Assembly: GCF_002995805.1 (NCBI RefSeq)
Contig: NZ_PVXL01000045.1
Span: 20,859 to 84,858 of the forward strand
DNA from: Neomoorella stamsii
GTDB taxonomy: Bacteria; Bacillota; DSM-521; Neomoorellales; Neomoorellaceae
Direction of reading: 5' to 3'
Length of the DNA stretch: 64,000 nucleotides
A model generated the notes under the pieces. It saw only the letters and a list, made by a program, of their open reading frames with translations, was not told the origin of the DNA and did not search any database. A program made the translations under genes and the position numbers. Each line of letters opens with the position of its first letter. The first letter of the stretch is position 1. Positions 34,730-43,085 of the stretch are shown in pieces.

Positions 34730-35857
34730 TCAGAAAAATTCCCGCAGCACATAATCACGGAACATCGGCTCAACGAATGTATAAGACCCGCGCCCCTTCT
34801 TCTCGATCACTGTTTTAGCCAACAAATGATCTATCGTCCGCTTAATTTCATTAGGATTGGCGTTTTTTATGCTATAAATACTGGTTCCTGTGGCAATGCG
34901 CTTTAATACCTGGCGTCCAGTGAAACTCAGGTTTAGATCGTCTAGTAATTGATCGTAGATGGGGGCAAGAGTCAGCAGGGCGCGATCATATCCCAAGCTT
35001 ACAATCTCAAGGGATATGGTGTTCTGCCCGGCTTCAAGCAATGCGTAGTATAGTTCGGAACATACAACCATCGTGTCCTGGGGGTGCCCTCCGGTTTTAC
35101 GGGTAATCTCCTTTATTGCTTCCGGGGTAGATATGATTCCCCTGGTGCGGAACTTTTTGGCAATATATTCCGCCCAGGCCGTTTCGGGAATCGAGGGTAT
35201 GGGAAGAATAGTGGCGAACCGGTAAAAGGCTTCCTTTTTGTCAGCGAATAGGGTTTTCATCATGCCCTCTTTTGATCCCAGGAACAAGTAGGCCACATCT
35301 TCTTGATTTTGAAAATAGGAACGCATCTTTTTATAGATTTCCGTCCCTGCTACCCGGGAAGCGTCTTGAAATTCATCGAACAAGATAACCACCGGCTTTT
35401 TATCCCGTTTAGCCAACACCCCGGGCAAGTTTAGCGCATAGTCAAGCAAAGCTTCATCGCTTTGCTCGCCTTGCGAAAGCCCCAAATCGAGTTCAAGGTC
35501 CTGGAGCTTAATTGCTAGTTTCGCAGTGCCGACAATGGTTTTAGTCCGGTCTTTCCACGCGTCGATTGTCTTGCGAATGCCAGTCCTGTTTTCCAGGCAA
35601 GCGTTAATCAGCGCAACGGCCAGATCGCGCTTGCTGGAAAGCCGGAAAAGATCAACTGAAGCGATATAAAAACCTTTTACCTTTAGCTGCCTTAACACCT
35701 CATGGGCCAATGAGGTTTTTCCTATGCGCCGTGGGCCGTAAAGCATGACGCTTTGACCCTCAGAGAGCCTGGTTACAAGGGAGGTAATGAAATCCTCCCT
35801 GTCGACGATATCTTCTTCCGCAACAGGACCGCCGATGGGAAATAGCTTACCTGGCAT
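34730..35857 (-). CDS. AAA-type ATPase of the archaeal-ATPase (ATPase_2) family
   Basis: A 375-residue P-loop ATPase. Order: EEDIVDREDFITSLVTRL, Walker A LYGPRRIGKTSL near residue 45, Walker B VVILFDEFQDAS with Asp-Glu, GSKEGMMKTLF sensor-like segment, and a C-terminal winged helix (SFTGRQVLKRIATGTSIYSI, ending FVEPMFRDYVLREF). Such proteins are widespread in archaea and thermophiles, and their function is unknown. It is inserted, on the opposite strand, between tatD and the yabE-like genes that normally adjoin, and is AT-richer than its neighbours, so horizontal acquisition is likely. ATG 35857 has GGGG ahead; TTG 35863 is alternative. Confidence 0.85.
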   Translation of the reverse strand: MPGKLFPIGGPVAEEDIVDREDFITSLVTRLSEGQSVMLYGPRRIGKTSLAHEVLRQLKVKGFYIASVDLFRLSSKRDLAVALINACLENRTGIRKTIDAWKDRTKTIVGTAKLAIKLQDLELDLGLSQGEQSDEALLDYALNLPGVLAKRDKKPVVILFDEFQDASRVAGTEIYKKMRSYFQNQEDVAYLFLGSKEGMMKTLFADKKEAFYRFATILPIPSIPETAWAEYIAKKFRTRGIISTPEAIKEITRKTGGHPQDTMVVCSELYYALLEAGQNTISLEIVSLGYDRALLTLAPIYDQLLDDLNLSFTGRQVLKRIATGTSIYSIKNANPNEIKRTIDHLLAKTVIEKKGRGSYTFVEPMFRDYVLREFF

Positions 35858-35901
35858 TATCAACGCCCCTTGATATTATTATCCATGATTATTACTTATT
35901 A

Positions 35902-35930
35902 TGTAATATTATATTACACAAGGTGTAATA
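35902..35930. promoter_or_regulatory. overlapping palindromic operator
   Basis: Three alternating half-sites: TGTAATA-TTA-TATTACA (35902-35918) and TATTACAC-AAG-GTGTAATA (35912-35930), sharing the central arm. They lie about 50 bases upstream of the ATPase start, in the shared upstream region of two divergent transcripts. Probably a binding site for a dimeric regulator; which one is unknown. Confidence 0.6.
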
Positions 35931-36005
35931 AAGCAATATTTTTCCGGCCAATCCAAAACCCGCCCCAGGAAATAGAGGCATACCGCTTGAAATAAGTTAT
36001 AATCC

Positions 36006-36030
36006 TCCTGCCTTCAGGGCAGGATTTTTT
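36006..36030 (+). terminator. intrinsic terminator or attenuator upstream of the 3D gene
   Basis: TCCTGCC-TTCAG-GGCAGGA followed by T6. It has no upstream plus-strand gene to end, yet TATAAT lies at 35998-36003, so it may terminate a very short transcript or block read-through. Confidence 0.7.
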
Positions 36031-36066
36031 ATGGGTATAAAAGGCGAATATTCTGGCAAGGCTATA

Positions 36067-36077
36067 GCTGGTATAAT
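36067..36077 (+). promoter_or_regulatory. extended -10 promoter of the first 3D protein gene
   Basis: CTGGTATAAT: TGn extended -10 with consensus TATAAT at 36072-36077, 18 bases before ATG 36095; no good -35. Confidence 0.55.
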
Positions 36078-36094
36078 ATGGAAGGAGTGGCGTC

Positions 36095-37081
36095 ATGTTC
36101 AAGATATTACCCCTTTCCGGCCAGCGGCCTGCCCTTGCCTGGAGAAAGTCGATGCTGGTACTGGCCTGCCTGCTGATGGGGCTCCAGTCCCTGGTGCTGG
36201 CAGGCTGGACCAGTAATCGCGTCGATATTTTCACCGATGGCAGCGCCAGACAGGTAGCCACCGGCCAGTGGTACCTGGGCGACAGCCGGGGCCCGACCGG
36301 TAGCCAGGTACAGATAGGCGACTGGGTTTTACCCCTGCCCGGTGCCTGGTTCTGGCCGGGCTTAAAACTGACCATGGCCGGCGTAGTGCCGGTAGCGGCC
36401 GAGATTGCCGGCCAGCCTCTCTGGTCCCAGGTACCGCTACCGGCGGTAGCCGGAATCCTGGCCCAGGAGGGCATAACCCTGGGTCCTGAAGACAGGGTAG
36501 ATAGCAACCTGGGCAGCAATGACCCTTACCAGTATATCCGGGTCATCAGGGTGGAAAATACCATTGAACTGCGCCAGGAAGCAGTACCGCCTCCCCTGGT
36601 GCGCCGGCCGGATCGGACTTTACAGCCGGGGAAGGAAAAGGTGGTCCAGGAAGGCCAGCCGGGAGTACGTTATTATAAATACCAGGTAAAGAAAGAGAAT
36701 GGCGTCGAAGTCGAACGCCAACTCCTGGACACCTGGATCGAAGTCCAGCCCCAGCCACGGATAGTGGCCTACGGTAGCCGTGCCTACCCGGCAGTTACGG
36801 CGGCCCGCGCGGGGGATACCCTGCAGGTGATAGCTACGGCCTATACCCACACCGGTAACCGGACGGCTACCGGCATCTGGCCCTACAGGGGAATAGTTGC
36901 CGTCGATCCCCGGGTCATACCCCTGGGGACCAGGCTTTACGTAGAAGGCTACGGTTATGCCGTGGCCCAGGACACGGGTGGCCTGATTAAAGGTAATCGT
37001 ATTGACGTTTTTTTAGATAGTGAGGCCGAAGCCATCCAGTGGGGCCGGCGCCAGGTAACTGTACGCATTTTAGGGCGATAG
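36095..37081 (+). CDS. YabE-like secreted protein with G5 and 3D domains (first copy)
   Basis: A 328-residue exported cell-wall protein. A positively charged N-terminus and hydrophobic segment (KSMLVLACLLMGLQSLVLAGW, residues about 19-39) make a signal or anchor. The middle has a G5-like region (RTLQPGKEKVVQEGQPGVRYYKYQVKKENG), and the C-terminus is a 3D domain: ATAYTHTGNRTATG, DPRVIPLGTRLYVEGYGYAVAQDTGG, NRIDVFLDSE. The conserved Asp triad of 3D domains is kept. Rpf/YabE proteins remodel peptidoglycan, probably as lytic transglycosylases. The ribosome site is GGAAGGAG. A close paralogue follows 100 bases downstream. Confidence 0.85.
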   Translation: MFKILPLSGQRPALAWRKSMLVLACLLMGLQSLVLAGWTSNRVDIFTDGSARQVATGQWYLGDSRGPTGSQVQIGDWVLPLPGAWFWPGLKLTMAGVVPVAAEIAGQPLWSQVPLPAVAGILAQEGITLGPEDRVDSNLGSNDPYQYIRVIRVENTIELRQEAVPPPLVRRPDRTLQPGKEKVVQEGQPGVRYYKYQVKKENGVEVERQLLDTWIEVQPQPRIVAYGSRAYPAVTAARAGDTLQVIATAYTHTGNRTATGIWPYRGIVAVDPRVIPLGTRLYVEGYGYAVAQDTGGLIKGNRIDVFLDSEAEAIQWGRRQVTVRILGR

Positions 37082-37181
37082 ACAAAAAATACCAGACACG
37101 GGGGCAGGAAAATCTTGCCCCCGCGTCGAAGTATAAGAAGTATAATATGGAGAATGGGAAGTGAGAAGTTGGAGGTGACCC

Positions 37182-38183
37182 ATGGACGGGTGGATTACGC
37201 ACTGGCGCCAGAAGAATTCCCGGGGGCGCCGCCGGCCCTGGCTCTGGCTCCTGGTGGCGGTATCAGTGCTTTTTACCGGCACCGGGTGGGGAGTAATGAA
37301 CTTTGCCTGGAAGCAGGTAACCCTCCAGGTAGACGGGCGTGAGATCGCTAGTCGGACCTTTGCCCGCCAGGTAGGGCAATTTTTAAATGAGCAGCAAATT
37401 ACCCTGGGGCCAGAGGATGTTGTTTTTCCTGCCCTGGACGCACCTGTGACTAAAGGTATGGTGGTGACGGTCAAAAGGGCCGTCCTGGTAAAGATAATTG
37501 CCGGCGGGCAGGAAAAGGAAATTTTGACTCTTCCGGTGACTGTGGCCGAGGTTTTAAGCAAAGCGGGGGTAACTTTGCAGCCTGAAGACCGGGTTACCCC
37601 GGCTGTAACTGCCACCGTAAGGGCAGGGGACACAATTAAAGTTACCAGGGTCACCTACAAAATGGAAACGGTTAACAGGGAAATTAACTACCGGGTGGAG
37701 CGTCGGCCCGACGGGGAGTTAGAAAAAGGCATTACCCGCCTGGTGCAGAGGGGGCAGAAGGGCCTCCAGGAAGAAACTTACCGGATCGTCTATGAAGACG
37801 GACAGGAAGCAGGCCGTGAGCTGGTGGCAACTAAGGTAGTTAAAGAACCTGTACCGGAAATAATAGCTGTAGGAGCCCTGGATATGGCTTCCCGCGGGGG
37901 ACACACTTTCCGCTTTGAGCGGGCTTTCTGGGCCGTTGCTACGGCTTACACCCACACGGGCTCACGGACGGCGACAGGGGTTTATCCCCGGGTAGGTACC
38001 ATTGCCGTAGACCCGAAGGTAATTCCCCTGGGTACCAGGCTCTATGTCGAAGGCTATGGCTTTGGTATTGCCCAGGATGTGGGCAGTGCCATCAAGGGTA
38101 ACCGCATTGACGTTTTCCTGGACACGGAGGCGGCTACGGCCCGCTGGGGCGTCCGCCGGGTGAAAGTCTATATTTTACGCTAA
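37182..38183 (+). CDS. yabE: YabE-like protein with DUF348, G5 and 3D domains (second copy)
   Basis: A 333-residue relative of the preceding protein. The N-terminus has a basic stretch and one membrane helix (WLWLLVAVSVLFTGTGWGV), then a DUF348 ubiquitin-like repeat region (residues about 45-145), a G5 domain (RRPDGELEKGITRLVQRGQKGLQEETYRIVYEDG), and a 3D domain ATAYTHTGSRTATG...DPKVIPLGTRLYVEGYGFGIAQDVG...NRIDVFLDTE. This domain order is that of YabE/RpfB. It carries a GGAGGTGA ribosome site and precedes ksgA directly; rnmV, normally between them, is absent. Confidence 0.9.
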   Translation: MDGWITHWRQKNSRGRRRPWLWLLVAVSVLFTGTGWGVMNFAWKQVTLQVDGREIASRTFARQVGQFLNEQQITLGPEDVVFPALDAPVTKGMVVTVKRAVLVKIIAGGQEKEILTLPVTVAEVLSKAGVTLQPEDRVTPAVTATVRAGDTIKVTRVTYKMETVNREINYRVERRPDGELEKGITRLVQRGQKGLQEETYRIVYEDGQEAGRELVATKVVKEPVPEIIAVGALDMASRGGHTFRFERAFWAVATAYTHTGSRTATGVYPRVGTIAVDPKVIPLGTRLYVEGYGFGIAQDVGSAIKGNRIDVFLDTEAATARWGVRRVKVYILR

Positions 38184-38184
38184 A

Positions 38185-38209
38185 ACTACCCTCCACCGGG
38201 TGGTTTTTT
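38185..38209 (+). terminator. terminator after yabE
   Basis: ACTACCC-TCCACC-GGGTGGT with T6, one G-U pair. Confidence 0.75.
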
Positions 38210-38257
38210 GTTATAAGCCACCCGGCCCGCCATTACCGTTTTTCCATTTACATATAT

Positions 38258-38286
38258 TTGTACCATGGCTGCAGATGTAGTATAAT
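38258..38286 (+). promoter_or_regulatory. ksgA promoter
   Basis: TTGTAC, 17-base spacer, perfect TATAAT at 38281, 21 bases before GTG 38307. Confidence 0.65.
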
Positions 38287-38306
38287 ACCTCTATGGAGGG
38301 ATTGGG

Positions 38307-39188
38307 GTGGATTCTGTAGCCACGCCAGGTAGAACCCTGGCCCTGGTCCGGGAAAAGGGGCTGGTACCTCGTAAATCCCGGGGCCAGAATTTTCTTGTGG
38401 ATCTAAATATCGTGCGGAAAATTGCCAGGGCGGCCGGCCTTGGCCCTGATGATACTGTTGTCGAGATAGGACCCGGCCTGGGGGCCCTTACCCAGGAGCT
38501 GGCGGAACAGGCGGGACTGGTAATAGCCATTGAGATCGACCGGGATTTAATATCTGCTTTAAAAGAAACCTTGAAGGATAAGGCCAATGTGCGCCTGGTT
38601 GCCGGCGATGCCTTAAAAGTTGATTTTGATGAGTTAGTCGCCGGATTTAAGGGAGATGGAGGAGGAAGGTTGCCCACTTATAAGCTAGTGGCCAACCTTC
38701 CTTATTATATAACCACCCCCATCCTGATGCATTTACTGACCGGTAAATTTCAGATTACGGAACTTGTTTTAATGGTCCAGGCCGAAGTGGGTTACCGGAT
38801 GCTGGCCTTACCGGGAAGCAAGGATTATGGCTCTTTGAGTATAGTGGTCCAGTATTATACGATCCCGGCCGTTATCTTGAAGGTGCCGCGCACCGTCTTT
38901 TACCCGCGGCCGGAGGTCGACTCCCTGGTAGTGAAACTAACCCGCCGGGCTGAGCCGGCAGTACAGGCAGGGGATGAAGATTTCTTTTTCCGGGTGGTCC
39001 GGGCCGCCTTTAACCAGCGGCGTAAGACCCTTTTAAACGCCCTGGACAGCCTGGGACTGGAACGTCCCCTGTTACTAAAAGCTATGGCAGTTGCCGGAGT
39101 TGAACCCCGGAGAAGGGGAGAAACCTTGACTATTGAAGAGTTTGCTAACTTGAGCAAAGCGTTACAGCAACAAATGGAAAGAAGGTGA
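38307..39188 (+). CDS. rsmA: 16S rRNA dimethyladenosine transferase
   Basis: KsgA/RsmA, SAM-dependent dimethylation of two adjacent adenines near the 3' end of 16S rRNA, 293 aa. Motifs are RGQNFLVDLNIVRKI, the SAM motif VVEIGPGLGALTQEL, IEIDRDL, AGDALKVDF, and the catalytic NLPYYITTPI; the C-terminal helical part has RRKTLLNAL. GTG is chosen because GGAGGG is six bases ahead. It is separated from yabE by a terminator and has its own promoter. Its last codons overlap the ykuK ribosome site. Confidence 0.96.
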   Translation: MDSVATPGRTLALVREKGLVPRKSRGQNFLVDLNIVRKIARAAGLGPDDTVVEIGPGLGALTQELAEQAGLVIAIEIDRDLISALKETLKDKANVRLVAGDALKVDFDELVAGFKGDGGGRLPTYKLVANLPYYITTPILMHLLTGKFQITELVLMVQAEVGYRMLALPGSKDYGSLSIVVQYYTIPAVILKVPRTVFYPRPEVDSLVVKLTRRAEPAVQAGDEDFFFRVVRAAFNQRRKTLLNALDSLGLERPLLLKAMAVAGVEPRRRGETLTIEEFANLSKALQQQMERR

Positions 39189-39193
39189 TACCG

Positions 39194-39670
39194 GTGTATT
39201 ATATCAGTCCTACCAGGGGTCGCCTGACGGCTGAAGAAATGTTTGCCGACATGATGCAGTTTATCGAGGCCAATCCCGAGGCCCAGTACAAGATCATTAT
39301 AGGTTCGGATTCCCAGGCCCGGGTCCGTACCTGCTTTGTTACGGCGGTCATAGTCCACCAGGTGGGCAGGGGGGCACGCTACTATTATAGCAAGAGGTAC
39401 CAGCGCAAGATTACGTCCCTGCGCCAGAAGATCTTTTATGAAACGGCTTTGAGCCTGGAAACGGCCAGCTTTATCGCCCAGAAGCTGGCGGCCAACGGTC
39501 ATGCTGATCTCAACCTGGAGATCCACCTGGACATCGGGCCCAACGGTAATACCAGGGAATTAATCCGGGAAATTGTCGGCATGGTGGTGGGCAGCGGTTT
39601 TGCCGCCAAGATCAAACCCTATTCCTGCGGGGCCTCCAAGGTAGCCGATAAGTACACCAAGAGCGGCTAA
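39194..39670 (+). CDS. YkuK-like protein (DUF458, RNase H-like fold)
   Basis: A 158-residue protein of the DUF458/YkuK family. The N-terminal MYYISPTRGRLT, IIIGSDSQARVRTCFVTAVIVH (a first RNase H-like strand with Asp), LNLEIHLDIGPNG and a C-terminal IKPYSCGASKVADKYTKS are diagnostic. The fold suggests nuclease-like chemistry, but the function is unestablished. GTG 39194 is preferred: AGGTGAT, overlapping the ksgA stop, lies just ahead. GTG 39185 overlaps ksgA. Confidence 0.82.
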   Translation: MYYISPTRGRLTAEEMFADMMQFIEANPEAQYKIIIGSDSQARVRTCFVTAVIVHQVGRGARYYYSKRYQRKITSLRQKIFYETALSLETASFIAQKLAANGHADLNLEIHLDIGPNGNTRELIREIVGMVVGSGFAAKIKPYSCGASKVADKYTKSG

Positions 39671-39743
39671 GGGTGAAAATACGTTGGAGCACGGCATAAA
39701 AAGTTAAATGGAGCCAGGGAGTAAATTACGAGTGCTTATGTAA

Positions 39744-39783
39744 AAGAGGTGGCCACCCTTATACCCCGGGGTTGCCACCTCTT
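39744..39783 (-). terminator. terminator between ykuK and the LysM hydrolase
   Basis: Ten-base stem AAGAGGTGGC / GCCACCTCTT with a 20-base loop. On the minus strand it continues as TTACAT; on the plus strand as CTAGTT. Likely serves the minus-strand gene and perhaps both. Confidence 0.65.
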
Positions 39784-39811
39784 CTAGTTAGATAGACTGG
39801 TCCCGTACTTT

Positions 39812-40597
39812 TTAACGGGCAAAGACATGGTTGCCAATCTGGGTAATAATGGTCCGTGTCCAAACCCAGGAATATGCTGGAACTAAAGCTGGATTCCAGA
39901 AATAGAGGGCACCGCCGCTGGGATCATAGCCCCGCAGGGCTTCGCGGGCCGCCTGGTAGGCAGTAGCATTGGGAGTCAGGTAAAACTGGCCGTCGTTTAC
40001 CGAAGTGAAGGCGTCAGGGTCATAGATGACACCGGCAATGGTACTGGGAAAGCGACCATCCCGGGTACGGTTAATGGCCACTGCGGCTACGGCTACTTGG
40101 CCGGCATAGGGTTCGCCCCGGGCTTCGCCATAGACCAGGTGGGCTAGCAGGTCCAGGTCGCTGGCACTATAATCAGTGCTTGTCCCCCGGGAGGCCGCGG
40201 GCTGGTAGGATCCGGCCGGGATGCGTAAGACCTGTCCCGGGTAAATGACATCGCTGGTGAGATTATTGGCGACCATAATTTGCTGGTAGGACAGGCCGTA
40301 GCGTTGACCGATAAGGAAGAGGGTATCGCCGGGCTGGACGACGTAAGTACTGCCGCCCTGGTCAGGAACCCAGAGGGTCTGGCCGGGATAGATCCATGTA
40401 CTGCTCAAGTTATTCGCTTGTTGGAGTTCCCAGGCGCTGATCCCATAGCGCTGGCCGATAAGATAGAGGGTATCGCCGGGCTGGACGGTGTAAGTGGCGG
40501 CGGCTGCTGTGCCGGCAAAGGCGGAGATGCCAATTAGCAGGAAACAAGCCAGGCAAAATAGCCGCAGGCTGGCATAAATTACCCTAGAAATTGCCAT
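39812..40597 (-). CDS. secreted cell-wall hydrolase with two LysM domains (SleB-like)
   Basis: A 261-residue exported protein. The signal peptide (RLFCLACFLLIGISAFAGTAAAA) is followed by two LysM repeats, each beginning YTVQPGDTLYLIGQRYGIS or VVQPGDTLFLIGQRYGLS and closed by YPGQ-LW/LRIP. The C-terminal hydrolase_2 (SleB/CwlJ) domain has LLAHLVYGEARGEPYAGQVAVAAVAINR with the catalytic Glu, and DGQFY. Such proteins are spore-cortex lytic enzymes. An upstream in-frame ATG (40669) exists; ATG 40597 starts at a proper signal peptide, with AAGGAG ahead. Confidence 0.9.
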   Translation of the reverse strand: MAISRVIYASLRLFCLACFLLIGISAFAGTAAAATYTVQPGDTLYLIGQRYGISAWELQQANNLSSTWIYPGQTLWVPDQGGSTYVVQPGDTLFLIGQRYGLSYQQIMVANNLTSDVIYPGQVLRIPAGSYQPAASRGTSTDYSASDLDLLAHLVYGEARGEPYAGQVAVAAVAINRTRDGRFPSTIAGVIYDPDAFTSVNDGQFYLTPNATAYQAAREALRGYDPSGGALYFWNPALVPAYSWVWTRTIITQIGNHVFAR

Positions 40598-40832
40598 CAA
40601 CTCCTTCGATTTAACTTCTATCTCTAGGCCTGTCATCCAGCTTACTACCATTATACATTTAATTACCATGGCCCGTCATTGCTAAATAGTTGCCAGGAAC
40701 GGCGTATTATGGTAACTTTACATAATATCCAAGCAGAATATGGCAAGTTGCTGCAGTGGGTACCGCCCTCACCCCCTTGAGTCTCGGGGCATAAAATAGA
40801 ATGATACAGGGTTTAGGGGGGAGGGAAGCAGG

Positions 40833-41744
40833 TTGAAAAACATTAAGCCCGGAGATATCGTGGCACGGAAAAAATACGGTAAAGATATCTTTTTCAAAGT
40901 AAAGTCACTTATTATAACTGATGCAGGAGAAACTACTGCCATTTTGCGGGGACTGGATGTCCGGCTGGTAGCTGATGCCCCCCTGGAGGACCTGGAGCTG
41001 CAACCGGCCGAAGAAGTGCTGCGTTACCGCCACAGCGATATTCAAAAACACAGCCTTTGTTTCCGGCGGATTTTGCAGCGCCGGGAAGCCGAGAGGGAGT
41101 TTTTTTTATTGCGGGGTGAACGGCCCGGCCCGGGAGAAAGGGAGCCGGAAAAACAGGAAGGTGCCCCTGGTGATGGTTTTTTTGAGGTACCGGGCCGGGT
41201 GCTGCATATCGACGGTGACGAGGAATACCTGGATAAGTGCCTCCATGCCTATGAGCAGCTAAAAATACCGGCCCAGGGCGTGTGCCTGCCAGAAGAACAG
41301 CAGGCGGCTAAAGTGAAGGAGCTTTTAAAGGAATATACCCCCGATATTCTGGTCCTTACGGGTCATGATGGCCTGATCAGGGAAAAAAATAATACTTTTG
41401 CCGATCTGGATAACTACCGCCATTCGAAGCACTTTGTAGCGGCAGTAAGGGCAGCCAGGACTTTAAGGCCCACCCATGATGACCTGGTTATTTTTGCCGG
41501 GGCCTGCCAGTCCCATTATGAAGCCTTGCTTAAGGCCGGAGCCACCTTTGCCAGCTCACCCCGGCGGGTTTTAATTCATGCCTACGACCCGGTTTTTGTA
41601 GTGGAGCGGATTGCCTATAGTTCCATTGAAAAAACCCTGGGCCCGGCGGATATAATCAAAGATACCATCACCGGCAATGAAGGTATAGGGGGTATAGAGA
41701 TTAAAGGTAAACTGCGTCTGGGTTATCCTACTTCCCCTTATTGA
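40833..41744 (+). CDS. yabG: sporulation-specific protease YabG
   Basis: A 303-residue YabG family protein, a cysteine-type protease that matures spore coat proteins under sigma-K. Conserved stretches: GDIVARKKYGKDIFFKV at the start, RVLHIDGDEEYLDKCLHAYEQL, LVLTGHDGL, NYRHSKHFVAAVRAAR, VIFAGACQSHYEALLKAGATFASSPRRVLIHA, with Cys in GACQSH as a likely catalytic residue. The start is TTG with GGGGGGAGGG ahead. An insert rich in Pro, Gly and Glu around residue 100 is longer than usual. It precedes veg as in Bacillus. Confidence 0.92.
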   Translation: MKNIKPGDIVARKKYGKDIFFKVKSLIITDAGETTAILRGLDVRLVADAPLEDLELQPAEEVLRYRHSDIQKHSLCFRRILQRREAEREFFLLRGERPGPGEREPEKQEGAPGDGFFEVPGRVLHIDGDEEYLDKCLHAYEQLKIPAQGVCLPEEQQAAKVKELLKEYTPDILVLTGHDGLIREKNNTFADLDNYRHSKHFVAAVRAARTLRPTHDDLVIFAGACQSHYEALLKAGATFASSPRRVLIHAYDPVFVVERIAYSSIEKTLGPADIIKDTITGNEGIGGIEIKGKLRLGYPTSPY

Positions 41745-41786
41745 AAATATCTTAATAACAAAGGTGAAATTATACCATTATTCCCC

Positions 41787-41816
41787 TTGACAATAAGCCG
41801 GCTCCTCTAGTAAAAT
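41787..41816 (+). promoter_or_regulatory. upstream veg promoter (P1)
   Basis: TTGACA, 18-base spacer, TAAAAT. First of two tandem promoters. Confidence 0.6.
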
Positions 41817-41828
41817 AAACATTATGAC

Positions 41829-41857
41829 TTGACACCACCCCCTTACTGTTGTATAAT
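41829..41857 (+). promoter_or_regulatory. veg promoter (P2), perfect consensus
   Basis: TTGACA and TATAAT with the ideal 17-base spacer, 31 bases before TTG 41888. In Bacillus the veg promoter is one of the strongest known. Confidence 0.9.
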
Positions 41858-41887
41858 AAAGTATACGCGGAAAGAGGGTGGTCTTTT

Positions 41888-42163
41888 TTGGCAGGTAAAG
41901 AAGTACTGGCAACTATTAGAGAGGACCTGGAGTCCCGGGTAGGCCAGAAGGTAAGACTAAGAGCCAACCGCGGGCGGAAAAAGATCCTGGAGAGGACCGG
42001 TATACTGGAAAAGACTTACCCCAACATCTTTGTAATCCGACTGGAAGAGCAGAAAAGCCCGGAACGCCGGATATCCTTCAGCTATACCGATGTCCTTACC
42101 AATACAGTAGAATTAATGGTTGAGGGTGAGAGCGGTATTAAAAAACTGGGTGCCAAACATTAA
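41888..42163 (+). CDS. veg: Veg family protein
   Basis: A 91-residue protein of the VEG/DUF1021 family, a small SH3-like barrel that in Bacillus stimulates biofilm genes. Conserved: IREDLESRVGQKVRLRANRGRKKILERTGILEKTYPNIFVIRLE and RRISFSYTDVLTNTVELMV. TTG 41888 is the start: AGAGGGTGG lies seven bases ahead, and codons further up lie within the promoter. It is followed immediately by a strong terminator, so monocistronic and highly expressed. Confidence 0.93.
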   Translation: MAGKEVLATIREDLESRVGQKVRLRANRGRKKILERTGILEKTYPNIFVIRLEEQKSPERRISFSYTDVLTNTVELMVEGESGIKKLGAKH

Positions 42164-42196
42164 AAAGCTATCAGGCCAAACCTGATAGCTTTTTTG
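42164..42196 (+). terminator. veg terminator
   Basis: AAAAGCTATCAGG-CCAAA-CCTGATAGCTTTTTT, 11-13 bp stem with T6; overlaps the veg stop. Confidence 0.9.
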
Positions 42197-42259
42197 TATC
42201 CTCAATAATTGCATATTTTGGGTTTCCCCACCCCATACTAGCAGCAGGGGTGGGTTTTT

Positions 42260-43072
42260 TTGTTGCAGATGGTGGTCTGTGTCAAGCAGGTGCCGGACAC
42301 GGCTGAGGTCAGAATCGACCCCCGGACCAATACCCTGGTCCGGGCCGGGGTACCGGCCATTATCAACCCCTTTGATGCCCATGCCGTGGAGGCCGCGGTT
42401 CGGTTAAAGGAAAAGTACGGCGGCCGGGTTACGGCCCTGTCCATGGGACCGCCCCAGGCCGCAGAGGTCCTGCGGCGGGCCCTGGGTATGGGGGCCGACC
42501 GGGCTATCCTCCTCACCGACCGGGCCTTTGCCGGTTCCGATACCCTGGCCACCAGCTATATCCTGGCCCGGGCCATCGAAGTCATTAACCGGGAAACCCC
42601 GGTTGACCTGGTCTTTTGCGGCAAGCAGGCTATTGACGGTGATACGGCCCAGGTAGGGCCGGGGATTGCCACCCGGCTGGGTTTCACCCAGCTGACCTAT
42701 TGTATGGCCATTGACGCCGTAGATTTGGAACAGGGGTACATCCAGGTCCAGCGCAAGCTGGAAGGAAAGCGGGAAATCATCCGCGGCCGGTTGCCGGCCC
42801 TGTTAACGGTGGTTAAGGACTTGAATGAACTGCGTTATCCTTCCCTGCCGGCCTTAATCAGGGCGGCGCGGGCAACCATCACCACCTGGAGCAAAGATAA
42901 CCTGGATCTTGACCCGGCGCAAATTGGCCTCAAAGGCTCCCCTACTTCCGTCCGGCGCATCTTTGCCCCGCCGGCGCGGCCGGGCGGGGAGATAATTCCC
43001 GGCGAGCCCCGGGCAGCGGCGGTAGCCCTGGTAGCCAGGCTGGTGCAGATGAAGGTTATAGCTGATAAATAA
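42260..43072 (+). CDS. fixA: electron-transfer flavoprotein beta subunit (FixA)
   Basis: ETF beta chain, 270 aa, first gene of fixABCX. Diagnostic segments are VVCVKQVPDTAEVRIDP, NPFDAHAVEAAVRLKEKYGG, the FCGKQAIDGDTAQVGPGIATRLG motif that binds AMP or the bifurcating flavin, and LPALLTVVKDLNELRYPSL. In the Fix type the extra flavin in this subunit splits NADH electrons. TTG 42260 has GGGGTGGG five bases ahead; ATG 42269 gives a more usual N-terminus but poor spacing. Confidence 0.92.
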   Translation: MLQMVVCVKQVPDTAEVRIDPRTNTLVRAGVPAIINPFDAHAVEAAVRLKEKYGGRVTALSMGPPQAAEVLRRALGMGADRAILLTDRAFAGSDTLATSYILARAIEVINRETPVDLVFCGKQAIDGDTAQVGPGIATRLGFTQLTYCMAIDAVDLEQGYIQVQRKLEGKREIIRGRLPALLTVVKDLNELRYPSLPALIRAARATITTWSKDNLDLDPAQIGLKGSPTSVRRIFAPPARPGGEIIPGEPRAAAVALVARLVQMKVIADK

Positions 43073-43085
43073 TGGAGGCATACCC

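Noticed and set aside
34726..34733. Convergent stops of tatD and the ATPase forming the palindrome TGATCA
   Set aside because: Simple consequence of abutting TGA codons on opposite strands; no regulatory meaning.
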